A model generated the notes under the pieces. The model worked only from the letters and a program-made list of their open reading frames with translations. It did no database searches and was not told the DNA's origin. From NCBI RefSeq assembly GCF_011420305.2, contig NZ_CP061769.1:2281001-2345000 (forward strand): DNA of 64,000 nt, written 5' to 3'. Positions 48,925 through 57,363 of this stretch are shown here, in pieces. Both the position numbers and the translations under genes were made by a program. How positions within the stretch are numbered: the first letter of the stretch is position 1; every line of letters begins with the position of its first letter. The DNA comes from Nocardioides ochotonae. Its GTDB lineage: Bacteria > Actinomycetota > Actinomycetes > Propionibacteriales > Nocardioidaceae.

Positions 48925-49531
48925 GTCCCTGCTCCTCCCTGGCGGCCACCACCAGCCCGGCCGACCAGCCCGGCGCCCGTCCGCGGCACGGTGGCGCCAG
49001 CGCCTCGGGATGGTGCCCGCTGCGTGCCAGCAGCCAGGCGACCAGCGAGTTGGAGTTCCACATCTCCCCCGCGCCCAGCTCGTCGCGACCCCAGGTGGCG
49101 GCGGGGAAGTCCGACACCACGGCGAGCAGCCGCTCCGCCCGGAGCGGGTCCGTGCTCAGGCGCTGCGCACCGCCCACCGCCTCCTCGAGGTCGGGGATCG
49201 CGCCGCCGCGCCAGCAGCGCACCTCGTAGCGGAACAGCCGTGAGCGGCCGAGGCAGGCCAGCCCCACCGGTCCCTCGCACACCACGCCGTGCCCGGCGGC
49301 CGAGCCGCTCCACACCGGAGCCATCTCCAGCGCGTAGCGCGCCCCGGCGTACTGCACCTCGAGGGCGGAGTGGAACAACGGCGCCGGGGCGCGGTGCTCG
49401 CGCCGGGCCGCGATCGCCTCGTAGACCCGGCCGCTGGCCCGGACGACCCCGGTCCGCCCGCCGGCGCCGAGAGGCAGCCAGTACAGGTCGACGCCGGCCG
49501 CGGCGGCGTCCCGCTCGCTCTCCATGGCCAT
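48905..49531 (-). CDS. Uncharacterised protein, first gene of the response-regulator operon
   Basis: 208 residues from the ATG at 49531, preceded by GGGAGG; a second ATG is two codons in. No family recognised. The middle has YALEMAPVW and CLGRSRLFRYEVRCWRGG, and the C-terminal part NSNSLVAWLLARSG. That last segment faintly recalls papain-like (NlpC/P60-type) folds, where Asn/Ser precedes a helix, but the catalytic residues cannot be assigned. It is divergent from the DUF4389 gene across a region with DevR-like boxes. Confidence 0.7.
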   Translation of the reverse strand: MAMESERDAAAAGVDLYWLPLGAGGRTGVVRASGRVYEAIAARREHRAPAPLFHSALEVQYAGARYALEMAPVWSGSAAGHGVVCEGPVGLACLGRSRLFRYEVRCWRGGAIPDLEEAVGGAQRLSTDPLRAERLLAVVSDFPAATWGRDELGAGEMWNSNSLVAWLLARSGHHPEALAPPCRGRAPGWSAGLVVAAREEQGRADPQD

Positions 49532-49596
49532 CACCCTCCCACCGCCATTCGACCGCCAGTCCGCGCGCGCGGACAGGCGCGAACGTCCCGTTGCCG

Positions 49597-49633
49597 AGGG
49601 CAACGGTCCCGGCGTTCCTGGTCCGTTCGGCCC
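49597..49633. promoter_or_regulatory. Putative DevR/DosR-like boxes between divergent operons
   Basis: GGTCC-gttc-GGCCC at 49620-49633 has the 5-4-5 palindromic layout of DevR sites. A weaker partner agggc-aacg-gtccc is at 49597-49610, its centre 23 bases away (two helical turns). They lie 57 bases before the DUF4389 start and 64 bases or more before the 49531 start. By memory, the motif resembles the streptomycete/mycobacterial DevR consensus. Confidence 0.45.
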
Positions 49634-49690
49634 TACCCGGGTCACCGCGCGTGGACGGACCGTGGAGCGACGTCGGACGAGGAGTGCGCC

Positions 49691-50401
49691 ATGGCCGCCT
49701 ACCGCTACCCGGTCCAGGTGACCGGTGACCTCGACGAGCCGCTGAGCCGCTGGCTGTGGCTGGTGAAGTGGCTGCTGGCCATCCCGCACCTGGTCGTGCT
49801 GTTCTTCTTGTACCTGGCCTTCCTGGTGCTGAGCGTGGTCGCGTTCTTCGCGATCCTGATCACCGCGCACTACCCGCGCGGCATCTTCACCTTCAACGTC
49901 GGGGTGATGCGCTGGAGCTGGCGGGTCAGCTTCTACACCTACTCGGCGCTCGGCACCGACCGCTACCCGCCGTTCACGCTGCGCGACGTGCCCGACTACC
50001 CCGCGCACCTCGAGATCGACTACCCCGAGCGGCTCTCGCGCGGCCTGGTGCTGGTGAAGTGGTGGCTGCTGGCCATCCCCCACTACATCGTGGTCGGGCT
50101 GATCGTCTCCGGGACGTCGTACGCCACGAGCACCGCCACCGGTGAGGTGACCGCCTCGACGCCCGGGCTGTCGAGCGTCCTGGTCTTCTTCGCCGGCGTC
50201 ATCCTGCTGTTCACCGGCCGCTACCCGCAGCCGCTGTTCGACCTCGTCGTCGGCCTGAACCGATGGTCGCTGCGGGTCGCGGGGTACGCCGCGCTGATGA
50301 CCGACGTCTACCCGCCGTTCCGCCTGGACCAAGGGGGTCGTGAGGACGCGACGACTCCCGCAGCGCCTCCCCCGGGCCCGCCGCCCCCGCCGCACACCTG
50401 A
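49691..50401 (+). CDS. DUF4389-repeat membrane protein
   Basis: 236 residues with two DUF4389-like modules. Each has a W-LVKWLLAIPH type helix (about 22-45 and 121-140), a P-Y-R/P stretch, and a W-R tail (RYPPFTLRD, VYPPFRLDQ). The proline-rich C terminus is cytoplasmic or extracytoplasmic. Function unknown. Start ATG at 49691 with GAGGAG six bases upstream. It may share control with the opposite operon. Confidence 0.85.
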   Translation: MAAYRYPVQVTGDLDEPLSRWLWLVKWLLAIPHLVVLFFLYLAFLVLSVVAFFAILITAHYPRGIFTFNVGVMRWSWRVSFYTYSALGTDRYPPFTLRDVPDYPAHLEIDYPERLSRGLVLVKWWLLAIPHYIVVGLIVSGTSYATSTATGEVTASTPGLSSVLVFFAGVILLFTGRYPQPLFDLVVGLNRWSLRVAGYAALMTDVYPPFRLDQGGREDATTPAAPPPGPPPPPHT

Positions 50402-50498
50402 GCGCGGATCAGGGTGGGACCAGGGCTCCTCCCGATGGGAGGTGTCGGCGCGGTGCGGCAGGCTGGTCGCACCACCCCAGCGACCCAAGGAACCACCC

Positions 50499-50708
50499 AT
50501 GAGCGACATCCGTGCCAGCCTCGCCCGCCAGGGACTGCTCCGCCCGCGCCAGGACCGTGCGATCGCCGGCGTGTGCGCCGGTCTCGGGCGCCGCTTCGGC
50601 CTGAGCCCGTGGGTGGCCCGCCTGCTCTTCGTCCTGCTGCTCATGGTCATCCCGGGCAGCCAGTTCCTGATCTATCCCGTGCTGTGGATCCTGATGCCGA
50701 GCGAGTGA
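50499..50708 (+). CDS. PspC-domain protein
   Basis: 69 residues: a PspC domain with DRAIAGVCAGLGRRFGLSPW, then one membrane helix (ARLLFVLLLMVIPGSQFLIY) and LWILMPSE. Small PspC proteins are linked to envelope stress and often pair with two-component systems; no PspA is in the window. The start ATG at 50499 is preceded by AAGGAA. A short cctcccgatgggagg hairpin in the 97-base gap before it may end the DUF4389 transcript. Confidence 0.9.
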   Translation: MSDIRASLARQGLLRPRQDRAIAGVCAGLGRRFGLSPWVARLLFVLLLMVIPGSQFLIYPVLWILMPSE

Positions 50709-50730
50709 CCGGCGAGGCGATCCGGGCGGC

Positions 50731-51807
50731 TCAGCGCACGTGCCGCGACCTGACCCGCGGACCCCAGTCCGGATAGCTGTCCGGGGCCTCGGTCCTCGTC
50801 ACCAGCCGCTCGTCCGTCCCGTCCCGACGCATGATGGCGACGTCCGCGGCGTTCAGCTCGGGCCCGCCGGTCGACGGTCGTTTGCCGACCGTGATCCAGC
50901 GTCCGTCCGGCGAGAAGGACGTGGCGAGGTAGCGGGTGATCCCGTCGTCGGCGAAGGTGAGCTGGCGCAGGTGGCGGCCGTCGGGGCGCACGGTGTAGAC
51001 GTTCGCGTTGGTCTCGGTGTCGAAGACGTGGTCGGTGAACACGATCCGTCGCCCATCCGGTGACCAGTCGGGAGTGTCACCCGCACCCATGCGGTACGGC
51101 GTCACCCGGCGCTCCCGGCCGGTGCGCAGGTCGAGCACCCAGACCGCGACCCCGTCGACGGGCCGGGCCGCCCGGACGTTCTCGCGCCGGAAGACGACCT
51201 TGGTGCCGTCCGGCGACAGCTGCGGCTCGAGGTCCTCGCCGGTCGCGCCGCTCGCCGGGGGACGCAGCTGGGTGAGCTGGCGCAGGTGCGTCCCGTCGGC
51301 ACGCATCATGAACACGGCGAGGGTCTCGACCAGGTCATCCTCGACCGGCCCGAAGGCCCGGCTGAACACGATGTGCCTGCCGCTCGGGGACCAGGCGGGC
51401 GTGAAGTTGCAGACCCCGCTCAGCGGCAGGCAGTTGCCCTCCGGATGGGACCTGCTCGTGAGCTGGCGCAGGCCCGTGCCGTCTGCGTTGACGACGAAGA
51501 TGTCGTCCTGGGTGGGCCCGGAGCGCTGGAACACGATGCGCCTCCCGTCGGGCGACACGTCCGGGCTGCGGTCGTGGACGCCCTCAGCGGGATAGGTGAT
51601 CTGGCGTTCGCCCGACCCGTCCGGCCGGGCGCTGAACAACGCTCCGGTGGTCTGCTCGGCGTCGGTGAACCGCCGAAAAACGATCCGGCCGTTCTCCCCG
51701 TCGAAGGTCGCGGTGGCGGGCGTCGCCGGCACGATCAGGCAGGTCAGGACCAGCAGCCCGACCGTGGTGAGGCAGCGCGCGGCGCGGCCGGCTCCTGTGG
51801 GTCTCAT
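50731..51807 (-). CDS. Secreted TolB-like PD40 beta-propeller
   Basis: 358 residues. A signal peptide (about residues 1-33, ending ATPATA) precedes at least five SPDGRRIVF-type WD40-like repeats (VSPDGRRIVFQR, WSPSGRHIVFSR, LSPDGTKVVFRR, WSPDGRRIVFTD, FSPDGRWITVGK). These match the TolB C-terminal propeller. The protein is probably extracytoplasmic, with no Tol partners nearby. Start ATG at 51807 with GAGGAGGAA upstream. The 212-base gap to the next gene holds no visible ORF. Confidence 0.85.
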   Translation of the reverse strand: MRPTGAGRAARCLTTVGLLVLTCLIVPATPATATFDGENGRIVFRRFTDAEQTTGALFSARPDGSGERQITYPAEGVHDRSPDVSPDGRRIVFQRSGPTQDDIFVVNADGTGLRQLTSRSHPEGNCLPLSGVCNFTPAWSPSGRHIVFSRAFGPVEDDLVETLAVFMMRADGTHLRQLTQLRPPASGATGEDLEPQLSPDGTKVVFRRENVRAARPVDGVAVWVLDLRTGRERRVTPYRMGAGDTPDWSPDGRRIVFTDHVFDTETNANVYTVRPDGRHLRQLTFADDGITRYLATSFSPDGRWITVGKRPSTGGPELNAADVAIMRRDGTDERLVTRTEAPDSYPDWGPRVRSRHVR

Positions 51808-52019
51808 GGTTCCTCCTCGTGACGTGGGGATGGGGGGGGCGCCCTCCGCCTGTCCGTCACAGGCGACCGGGTCGCCGTCACGGGAGCTGCGCCCCGCCGC
51901 GACGACCCCGCGCCTCGACCTCCAGACAAGCCGATCTCGCAGGCGCGGGGAAGCAGGATGCCCAAGATGAACCACCGGGCGGCGCGAACGACGTCGACCC
52001 GACGGCGAGCACGGCCGGC

Positions 52020-53594
52020 TCACCCGAGGTCGCGGGCGAGCAGCAGCCGACGCCCCGCGGCGGCGAGCAGGCCGGCGAGCACCGCGGTGAGCAGCACCGG
52101 GGTGACCCGGAAGCGTTCCAGGGGCACCAGTGCGAGGTGCTCGAAGGGCGAGAGTCCCTGCACCGCGGCGGGGAGGTTCATCAGGTCGCCGAAGACCATC
52201 ACCACGAAGGCGACCCCGAGCCCCGCCCAGCCCAGCGGGGCGGCGCGCGCGGTGATCCCGTGCAGCGTCCAGGTGACCCCGGCCAGCACCAGCGCCGGCG
52301 CGGAATACGGCAGCGTCGCCGCGGTCAGCTCCGCCACCTTCCCCCAGCGGCCGGTGACCGCGGCGTACCCCACCCCGAGCCCGAGCCCCGCGGCCAGCAG
52401 GACCACCAGGGTCCCGGTGATCGTCACCGCGGCGTGGCCCCACCACCAGCGCGACCGGGAGAGGCCGGTGGCCAGCAGCGCATCGACGCGGGCACGCCCC
52501 TCCTCCGCGCGCGGGCGCAGCGCCGAGGAGATCGTGAAGGCCGTCGACAGCAGGGCCAGCGTCAGCACCGAGGTCGCCTGGAAGGCAGCGACGAGGTCGC
52601 CGGCCGCATCCGCCGCGAACAGCTCGCGAGTGGTCCCCGAGCTGCCGAGCAGGTCCTCGACGTCGTCGCCGATCGAGCCGTAGGCGAGTCCGGCGACGAA
52701 CAGACCGGCCGCCCAGGCCGCGACCGAGGTCCGCTGCAGACGCCAGGCCAACCCGAACGCACCGTCCAGGGACGGGCCGGCACGCGCCGGTCCGGGCCGA
52801 TCCGCGAGCACGCCGCTGCCGTGGTCTCGGCGCACCAGCACCCAGCAGGCCCCGGCCACCGTGATCGCAGTGCCGGCCAGCAGGAGCAGGGCAGGCCACC
52901 AGCGCAGCCCGGAGAACGCGTGCATCGCCTGGTACCACCCGATCGGGGAGAGCCAGGAGAGCGCCGGGGCGCCGACGTCCCCGACCGCGCGCAGGGCGTA
53001 CGCCGCGGCCAGACCGACACCGACCAGGGCGTACGCCGAGCGGGCGCTCGCGCCCAGCTGGGCGGCGAGGAGCGCCAGGCCGGCGAAGCACCAGCCCGTG
53101 AGGGCCAGGCCCACGCCCATCGCCACCGAGTCCGCTGCCTCCAGCGGGTAGGTCACCAGCGCCAGGGCGACCGCCGTACCGGCGATGACCTGGGCGACCG
53201 CGGCCTCGAGCATCGCGGCGGCGACCCCGGCGAATCGCCCGACCGGCGCCGCCCGCACCAGCTCGTCGCGCCCGCCCTCCTCGGCGCCGCGGGTGTGGCG
53301 CACGACGAGGAACATGCTCATCAGCCCGGCCAGCACGGCGCCGAACGCTGCCGACTGCCACGCGACCTGACCGCCGACGGTGTCCAGCGCGCGGGTCGGG
53401 CCGGTCATCGCGATGAAGGCCGGGTTGCCCTCCATGCTCGCCGCGGCCTGCTCGAAGTCGGCGCGGGTCTCGTAGAGCCGGTCGACGCTCACCGCCTGGC
53501 TCCAGTACAGCAGCGCGAGGCCGACGGACCACGCCAGCACCTGCCAGGCATCGCGCCGCAGCTGGGCACCCAGCAGCAGCGCGGTGCCCCTCAT
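52020..53594 (-). CDS. ABC-2-type exporter permease
   Basis: 524 residues, about 12 membrane helices in two similar halves. An N-terminal [18 protein letters not shown] is followed by alternating hydrophobic segments. It is the membrane half of an exporter of the kind that exports antibiotics or lipids in actinobacteria; substrate unknown. The ATG overlaps the ATPase stop (ATGA). It is the third gene of a USP-ATPase-permease operon. Confidence 0.85.
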   Translation of the reverse strand: MRGTALLLGAQLRRDAWQVLAWSVGLALLYWSQAVSVDRLYETRADFEQAAASMEGNPAFIAMTGPTRALDTVGGQVAWQSAAFGAVLAGLMSMFLVVRHTRGAEEGGRDELVRAAPVGRFAGVAAAMLEAAVAQVIAGTAVALALVTYPLEAADSVAMGVGLALTGWCFAGLALLAAQLGASARSAYALVGVGLAAAYALRAVGDVGAPALSWLSPIGWYQAMHAFSGLRWWPALLLLAGTAITVAGACWVLVRRDHGSGVLADRPGPARAGPSLDGAFGLAWRLQRTSVAAWAAGLFVAGLAYGSIGDDVEDLLGSSGTTRELFAADAAGDLVAAFQATSVLTLALLSTAFTISSALRPRAEEGRARVDALLATGLSRSRWWWGHAAVTITGTLVVLLAAGLGLGVGYAAVTGRWGKVAELTAATLPYSAPALVLAGVTWTLHGITARAAPLGWAGLGVAFVVMVFGDLMNLPAAVQGLSPFEHLALVPLERFRVTPVLLTAVLAGLLAAAGRRLLLARDLG

Positions 53595-54538
53595 CGCTCC
53601 CCGGCCCCGGCCACGGACGGCGGCGACCCAGACCGGGTGCCGTAGTGGCGCAGGAACAGCTCCTCCAGGCTCGGCGGCTGCGTGGTGAGCGAGACCAGCC
53701 CGTGCGCGAGCAGCTCGCGCAGCACCTCCGGCATCGCGGCCGTGTCGACGTCGAAGCGGAGCACGCTGCCCTCGACCACCAGGTCGTGGACACCGGCCGT
53801 GCCGGCGAGGTCCGGCGGCGGCCCGGCCAGCTCGGCGACCACCTCCGCGCGGGAGAGGTGGCGCAGCTCGGCAAGGGTCCCGGACTCCACGGTGCGCCCC
53901 TCGCTGATGATGCTGACCCGGTCGCACAGCTGCTCCACCTCGGCGAGCACGTGGCTGGAGAGCAGGACCGCCGTGCCGCGGTCGCGCACCTCGCGCACGC
54001 AGTCGCGGAACTCCGCCTCCTTGAGCGGGTCGAGGCCCGAGGTGGGCTCGTCGAGCAGCAGCAGGTCCACGTCGGCGGCGAGCGCAGCGACCAGGGCGAC
54101 CTTCTGCCGGTTGCCCTTGGAATAGGTGCGACAGCGCTTGGTCTCGTCGAGGGCGAAGCGCTCCACCAGCGCCCGCCGCCGCGCCTCGTCGAGTCCGCCG
54201 CGCAGCCGGCCGAGCAGGTCGATCACCTCACCGCCCGTCAGGCCCGGCCACAGCGCGACGTCGCCGGGCACGTAGGCGAGGCGCTCGTGCAGGGTCGCCG
54301 CGTCCCGCCACGGGTCGCCGCCGAGCAGCCGCACCTGCCCCGCGTCGGCGCGCAGCAGCCCGAGCAGCACCCGGATCGTCGTGGACTTGCCCGACCCGTT
54401 CGGGCCGAGGAAGCCGTGCACCTCCCCGGGGCGCACCTGCAGGTCGAGGCCGTCGAGCGCCCGGACCCGGCCGAAGGTCTTGACCAGGCCCTCGACCTGG
54501 ACGGCAGGCGCGGTCCCGACCGGCGCGGTCACCCTCAC
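53591..54538 (-). CDS. ABC exporter ATP-binding protein
   Basis: 315 residues from the GTG at 54538, which overlaps the stress-protein stop as GTGA; the GTG at 54532 is the alternative. Walker [10 protein letters not shown] is at 45-53. The signature here is [15 protein letters not shown], with SKGN where many have SGG. Walker B is [13 protein letters not shown] and the switch His is in [11 protein letters not shown]-terminal region follows. It pairs with the permease downstream. Confidence 0.93.
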   Translation of the reverse strand: MRVTAPVGTAPAVQVEGLVKTFGRVRALDGLDLQVRPGEVHGFLGPNGSGKSTTIRVLLGLLRADAGQVRLLGGDPWRDAATLHERLAYVPGDVALWPGLTGGEVIDLLGRLRGGLDEARRRALVERFALDETKRCRTYSKGNRQKVALVAALAADVDLLLLDEPTSGLDPLKEAEFRDCVREVRDRGTAVLLSSHVLAEVEQLCDRVSIISEGRTVESGTLAELRHLSRAEVVAELAGPPPDLAGTAGVHDLVVEGSVLRFDVDTAAMPEVLRELLAHGLVSLTTQPPSLEELFLRHYGTRSGSPPSVAGAGER

Positions 54539-55407
54539 TCCTCGGGGGTGGGCACCACCGCGACGTACCGCGGCGCGTGCACGAGGACGCCGTGCGGGAC
54601 GTCGAGGTCGAGCAGCCCGAAGATCGAGCGCCGCACGTGGCTGCCGAGCACCACCATCTCCGCGGTCTCGGCCGCTCGGGCGAGCTCCTCGTCGGCGAGC
54701 CCCCGGCGCAGCCGCAGGCGCACCTCGACGTCGGGGAACCGCGGGCCGAACCGGTCGCCGACCTCGCGCAGCTGCGCCCAGAGCTCGTCGTACCCGCCCT
54801 CGGACTCGGTGACCTCGCCCTCCAGGCCGGCCTCGAAGAACGTGCGGACGATGCTCAGCGGGGTACGCCGCAGCGCGGCCTGACCGAACGCCCACTCCAC
54901 GGCCGGGTCGGAGTGCGGGGTCGCGTCGGTGCCGACGAGGATCCCCTCCCCGGCCGACTCCGGCGGGTGCGGGCGTCGCACGACCACCGGACAGCGGGCG
55001 TGCTGCGACAGCGCCACCCCGACCGAGCCGAGCAGCAGGCTGCTGACCGGGCCGCGACCCCGGGACCCGACGACGATCAGGTGCGCGGACTCCGCGGCCT
55101 CGAGCAGCGCCACCCGCGCGTCGGTGAGGACCATCTCGGAGCGCACCTCCACGTCCGGTTCACGCTCGGCGACCCGGGCGGCGCTCCCCTGCACCAGGGC
55201 GCGCCCCTCGGCCCGCAGCGCGGCCACCAGCATCGCGGGGTCGACGTCGTCGCCGGTCAGCGTGGTCAGGCTCGCCGCGTGCACGATCACCAGCGGGCGC
55301 CTCTCCAGCGCCGCCTGCGCGGCGGCCCAGTCCAGCGCCTGGTCGGCGGAGTCCGAGCCGTCGACGCCGGCCACCACCGCCTCCGCGCACGTGTCGAGCA
55401 GCGACAT
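54535..55407 (-). CDS. Universal stress protein, two USP domains
   Basis: 290 residues with tandem Usp folds (about 8-145 and 155-288). The first has the ATP-binding pattern [17 protein letters not shown]; the second ends [20 protein letters not shown], which lacks a clean GxGS and may not bind ATP. Start ATG at 55407 with AAGGAG upstream. The GTGA overlap couples it to the exporter ATPase. It is divergent from the second stress-protein gene. Confidence 0.9.
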   Translation of the reverse strand: MSLLDTCAEAVVAGVDGSDSADQALDWAAAQAALERRPLVIVHAASLTTLTGDDVDPAMLVAALRAEGRALVQGSAARVAEREPDVEVRSEMVLTDARVALLEAAESAHLIVVGSRGRGPVSSLLLGSVGVALSQHARCPVVVRRPHPPESAGEGILVGTDATPHSDPAVEWAFGQAALRRTPLSIVRTFFEAGLEGEVTESEGGYDELWAQLREVGDRFGPRFPDVEVRLRLRRGLADEELARAAETAEMVVLGSHVRRSIFGLLDLDVPHGVLVHAPRYVAVVPTPEE

Positions 55408-55478
55408 CTCGGGACTCCTTCGGGTGACGGGCCGGCCGCGGCCGGTCCGTTCAGGGTCCATCGCCGCGCGGGCCGGCG

Positions 55479-55536
55479 TTAGGGACGAAGGACCCGTTCC
55501 CTGCCGTCCGGGCCAGGACCCCGGGCCATAGGGCCC
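55479..55536. promoter_or_regulatory. Two DevR/DosR-like boxes between divergent stress genes
   Basis: ttagggacgaaggacccgtt at 55479-55498 fits the DosR consensus TTSGGGACTWWAGTCCCSAA at about 13-14 of 20 positions. A second palindrome GGGCC-atag-GGCCC is at 55523-55536, its centre 41 bases away. They lie in the 179-base promoter gap of the two universal stress protein genes, whose relatives belong to the DevR regulon in mycobacteria. Confidence 0.5.
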
Positions 55537-55586
55537 TGTACGGACGCGCCGCTCCGCGCCAGATTGGCCCACGGAGAGGAGCCGCC

Positions 55587-56516
55587 ATGAGCCAGTCCCC
55601 CACGGACCCGTCCCCGAAGATCCTCCTTCCGGTCGACGGCGTCGACGACCACGGACCCGGCGTCGCGTTCGCCACCCAGGAGGCGCGGCGCCGCGGGGCA
55701 GGCATCCACGTCGTGCACGTGGTCCCCCCGGCCTTCCCGGGTCTGCCGATCACCTCCGAGGTGGGGCTCGACGGTCAGGAGATGCAGCTGCTCGGCAACG
55801 CCGCGGTGGAGCACGCGACCGAGGCCGTACGCGAGACGCTCGACGGCGCCGACGTACCGGTGACCGGCGAGGTGCTGCACGGGCGAGTGGTCCCCACCCT
55901 GGTGGAGGCCAGCCGCGACGTGGACCTGGTCGTGCTGGTGCGTCGCCATCCCCGGCCGACGCCCGTGCTCAGCGCGATGTCGGTCGTGCACGGGGTGGCC
56001 GCCCGTGGGCACAGCGCGGTCGCCGTGGTGCCCCGGGAGTGGGGGGCGGACCGCCCGGCCGCCCCTGTCGTCGTCGGCGTGGAAGGGGCTGAGGAGTCCG
56101 AGGAGATCGTGCGCGCCGTGCTCGAGCGGACACGGGAGCCCGACGACGTGGTGGAGCTGGTGCACGCCTGGTGGTACTCCGACGCCTTCGACAACCTCAC
56201 CTTCGCAGGGGAGGCCGGCGAGCAGGAGACCCAGCGCCAACGCGAGCGTCTCGAGAGCGAGCTCGGACCGCTCCTGGCCGACTTCCCCCATGTCGACACC
56301 CCGCTCGTCATCGTCCATGCGCGGCCGGCGGAGGCGCTCATCGCGGCCTCCGAGGATGCGCGCGTGGTCGTCGTCGGGCGCCACCACCCGCGCCTTCCGC
56401 TCGGCTCGCACCTGGGTCCGGTCACCCGCGTCGTCCTGCGCGAGTCGGCCTGTCCGGTCATCATCGAGGCCGACGTCGACCTCCCCGCGCCGGGTCGCCA
56501 CGTGGCGAGCGAATGA
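55587..56516 (+). CDS. Universal stress protein, two USP domains
   Basis: 309 residues. An N-terminal Usp domain begins KILLPVDGVDDHGPGVA and a C-terminal one begins PVVVGVEGAEES. The latter ends VVVVGRHHPRLPLGSHLGPV, a GxxxxG-S pattern near the nucleotide site. The start ATG at 55587 has GAGGAG. It is divergent from the other stress gene and is followed after 25 bases by a flavodoxin gene, with which it is probably cotranscribed. Confidence 0.9.
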   Translation: MSQSPTDPSPKILLPVDGVDDHGPGVAFATQEARRRGAGIHVVHVVPPAFPGLPITSEVGLDGQEMQLLGNAAVEHATEAVRETLDGADVPVTGEVLHGRVVPTLVEASRDVDLVVLVRRHPRPTPVLSAMSVVHGVAARGHSAVAVVPREWGADRPAAPVVVGVEGAEESEEIVRAVLERTREPDDVVELVHAWWYSDAFDNLTFAGEAGEQETQRQRERLESELGPLLADFPHVDTPLVIVHARPAEALIAASEDARVVVVGRHHPRLPLGSHLGPVTRVVLRESACPVIIEADVDLPAPGRHVASE

Positions 56517-56541
56517 GCACCTCGGCACGGGGACGGTGACG

Positions 56542-57057
56542 ATGCCACGCGTGCTGGTGACCTACGCGAGCCCGCACGGATCCACCCGCACCATCGCCGA
56601 GCGGCTCGCGGCGCGCCTGCGCGAGCACGGACCGAGCGTCGAGTGCGTGTCGATCGAGCAGTTCCCGACCATCACGGCGTACGACGCGGTGGTGATGGGC
56701 AGCGCGGTGCACCAGCAGGCATGGACGCCCGAGGCGGCCGGCTTCGTGAACCTGCACGCCGCCGACCTCGCGGCGCGTCCGGTCTGGCTGTTCAGCGTCG
56801 GGATGGTCGACGCGCTTCCCCGACCGGCGCGGCGCCTGGCGGTCAAGGAGGGCCCGCTGTCGGTGGCGCCCTTCCTCGACACGCTGCACCCACGCGACAC
56901 CCGCCTGTTCTCCGGGGTGGTGCGCAAGGACCAATTCCCGCGGATGAGCCGGCTGGTCATGCGCCTGACCGGTGCGCGGTACGGCGACTTCCGCGACTGG
57001 CGCGCGATCGACGCGTGGGCCGACGAGATCGCCCGGCAGCTGCCGGCGTCGGGGTGA
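56542..57057 (+). CDS. Flavodoxin-domain protein
   Basis: 171 residues from the ATG at 56542; a GTG two codons upstream is also possible. The FMN loop is VLVTYASPHGSTRTIAERLA near the N terminus. The second flavin region is VMGSAVHQQAW, and a C-terminal segment FRDWRAIDAWADEIA follows. This resembles the flavodoxin-like menaquinone-dependent protoporphyrinogen oxidase group (HemG-like), but the physiological partner is unknown. It follows a stress-protein gene. Confidence 0.85.
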   Translation: MPRVLVTYASPHGSTRTIAERLAARLREHGPSVECVSIEQFPTITAYDAVVMGSAVHQQAWTPEAAGFVNLHAADLAARPVWLFSVGMVDALPRPARRLAVKEGPLSVAPFLDTLHPRDTRLFSGVVRKDQFPRMSRLVMRLTGARYGDFRDWRAIDAWADEIARQLPASG

Positions 57058-57069
57058 GCCGAGCGGGGC

Positions 57070-57240
57070 TCAGCGCCCCAGGAGCCTGCGGAGGAAACCG
57101 CCGCCAGCCGCGGGCGCGGCGTCGACGTGGCCGTCGCACCACTGCCCGGCCGGGACCTGGGCCTTCACCTGGGCGATGTGCTGGCCGCATCCGCGCCAGG
57201 TGGTCTTGCCGCACTGACGGCAGGTCTTCGGTGAGCACAT
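57070..57240 (-). CDS. Cysteine-rich microprotein (56 residues)
   Basis: Too short for many gene finders. From the ATG at 57240 it reads MCSPKTCRQCGKTTWRGCGQ, continues with PAGQWCDGH, and ends GGGFLRRLLGR. Five cysteines (2, 7, 10, 18, 35) and two histidines (21, 38) suggest a small zinc ribbon; CRQCGKTTW...GCGQH is a pattern seen in unannotated actinobacterial proteins. A GAGGGAG ribosome site lies upstream. Its own promoter region carries a C6G6 palindrome. Function unknown. Confidence 0.75.
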   Translation of the reverse strand: MCSPKTCRQCGKTTWRGCGQHIAQVKAQVPAGQWCDGHVDAAPAAGGGFLRRLLGR

Positions 57241-57274
57241 GGGTCTTCTCCCTCAGTTGACGAACCCCTCGACC

Positions 57275-57295
57275 CTAACCCCCCGGGGGGATTAG
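57275..57295. promoter_or_regulatory. C6G6 palindrome upstream of the microprotein
   Basis: ctaaccccccggggggattag, a near-perfect palindrome with one extra base, centred 45 bases before the ATG at 57240. It looks like an operator more than a terminator, since there is no loop or T tract. The C/G core resembles CsoR-family (copper or persulfide sensing) operators, but that link is only suggestive. Confidence 0.4.
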
Positions 57296-57363
57296 CGCGC
57301 ACTCCGCCGGTCCGTGTCCTCGACCACGCCGCGCATCGCCCGAGCGCCTCCCGGCGGGTCCGC

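Noticed and set aside
50416-50429. DevR-like site gggac-cagg-gctcc before PspC
   Set aside because: Two mismatches in the right half and a terminator-like hairpin next to it; too weak to list.
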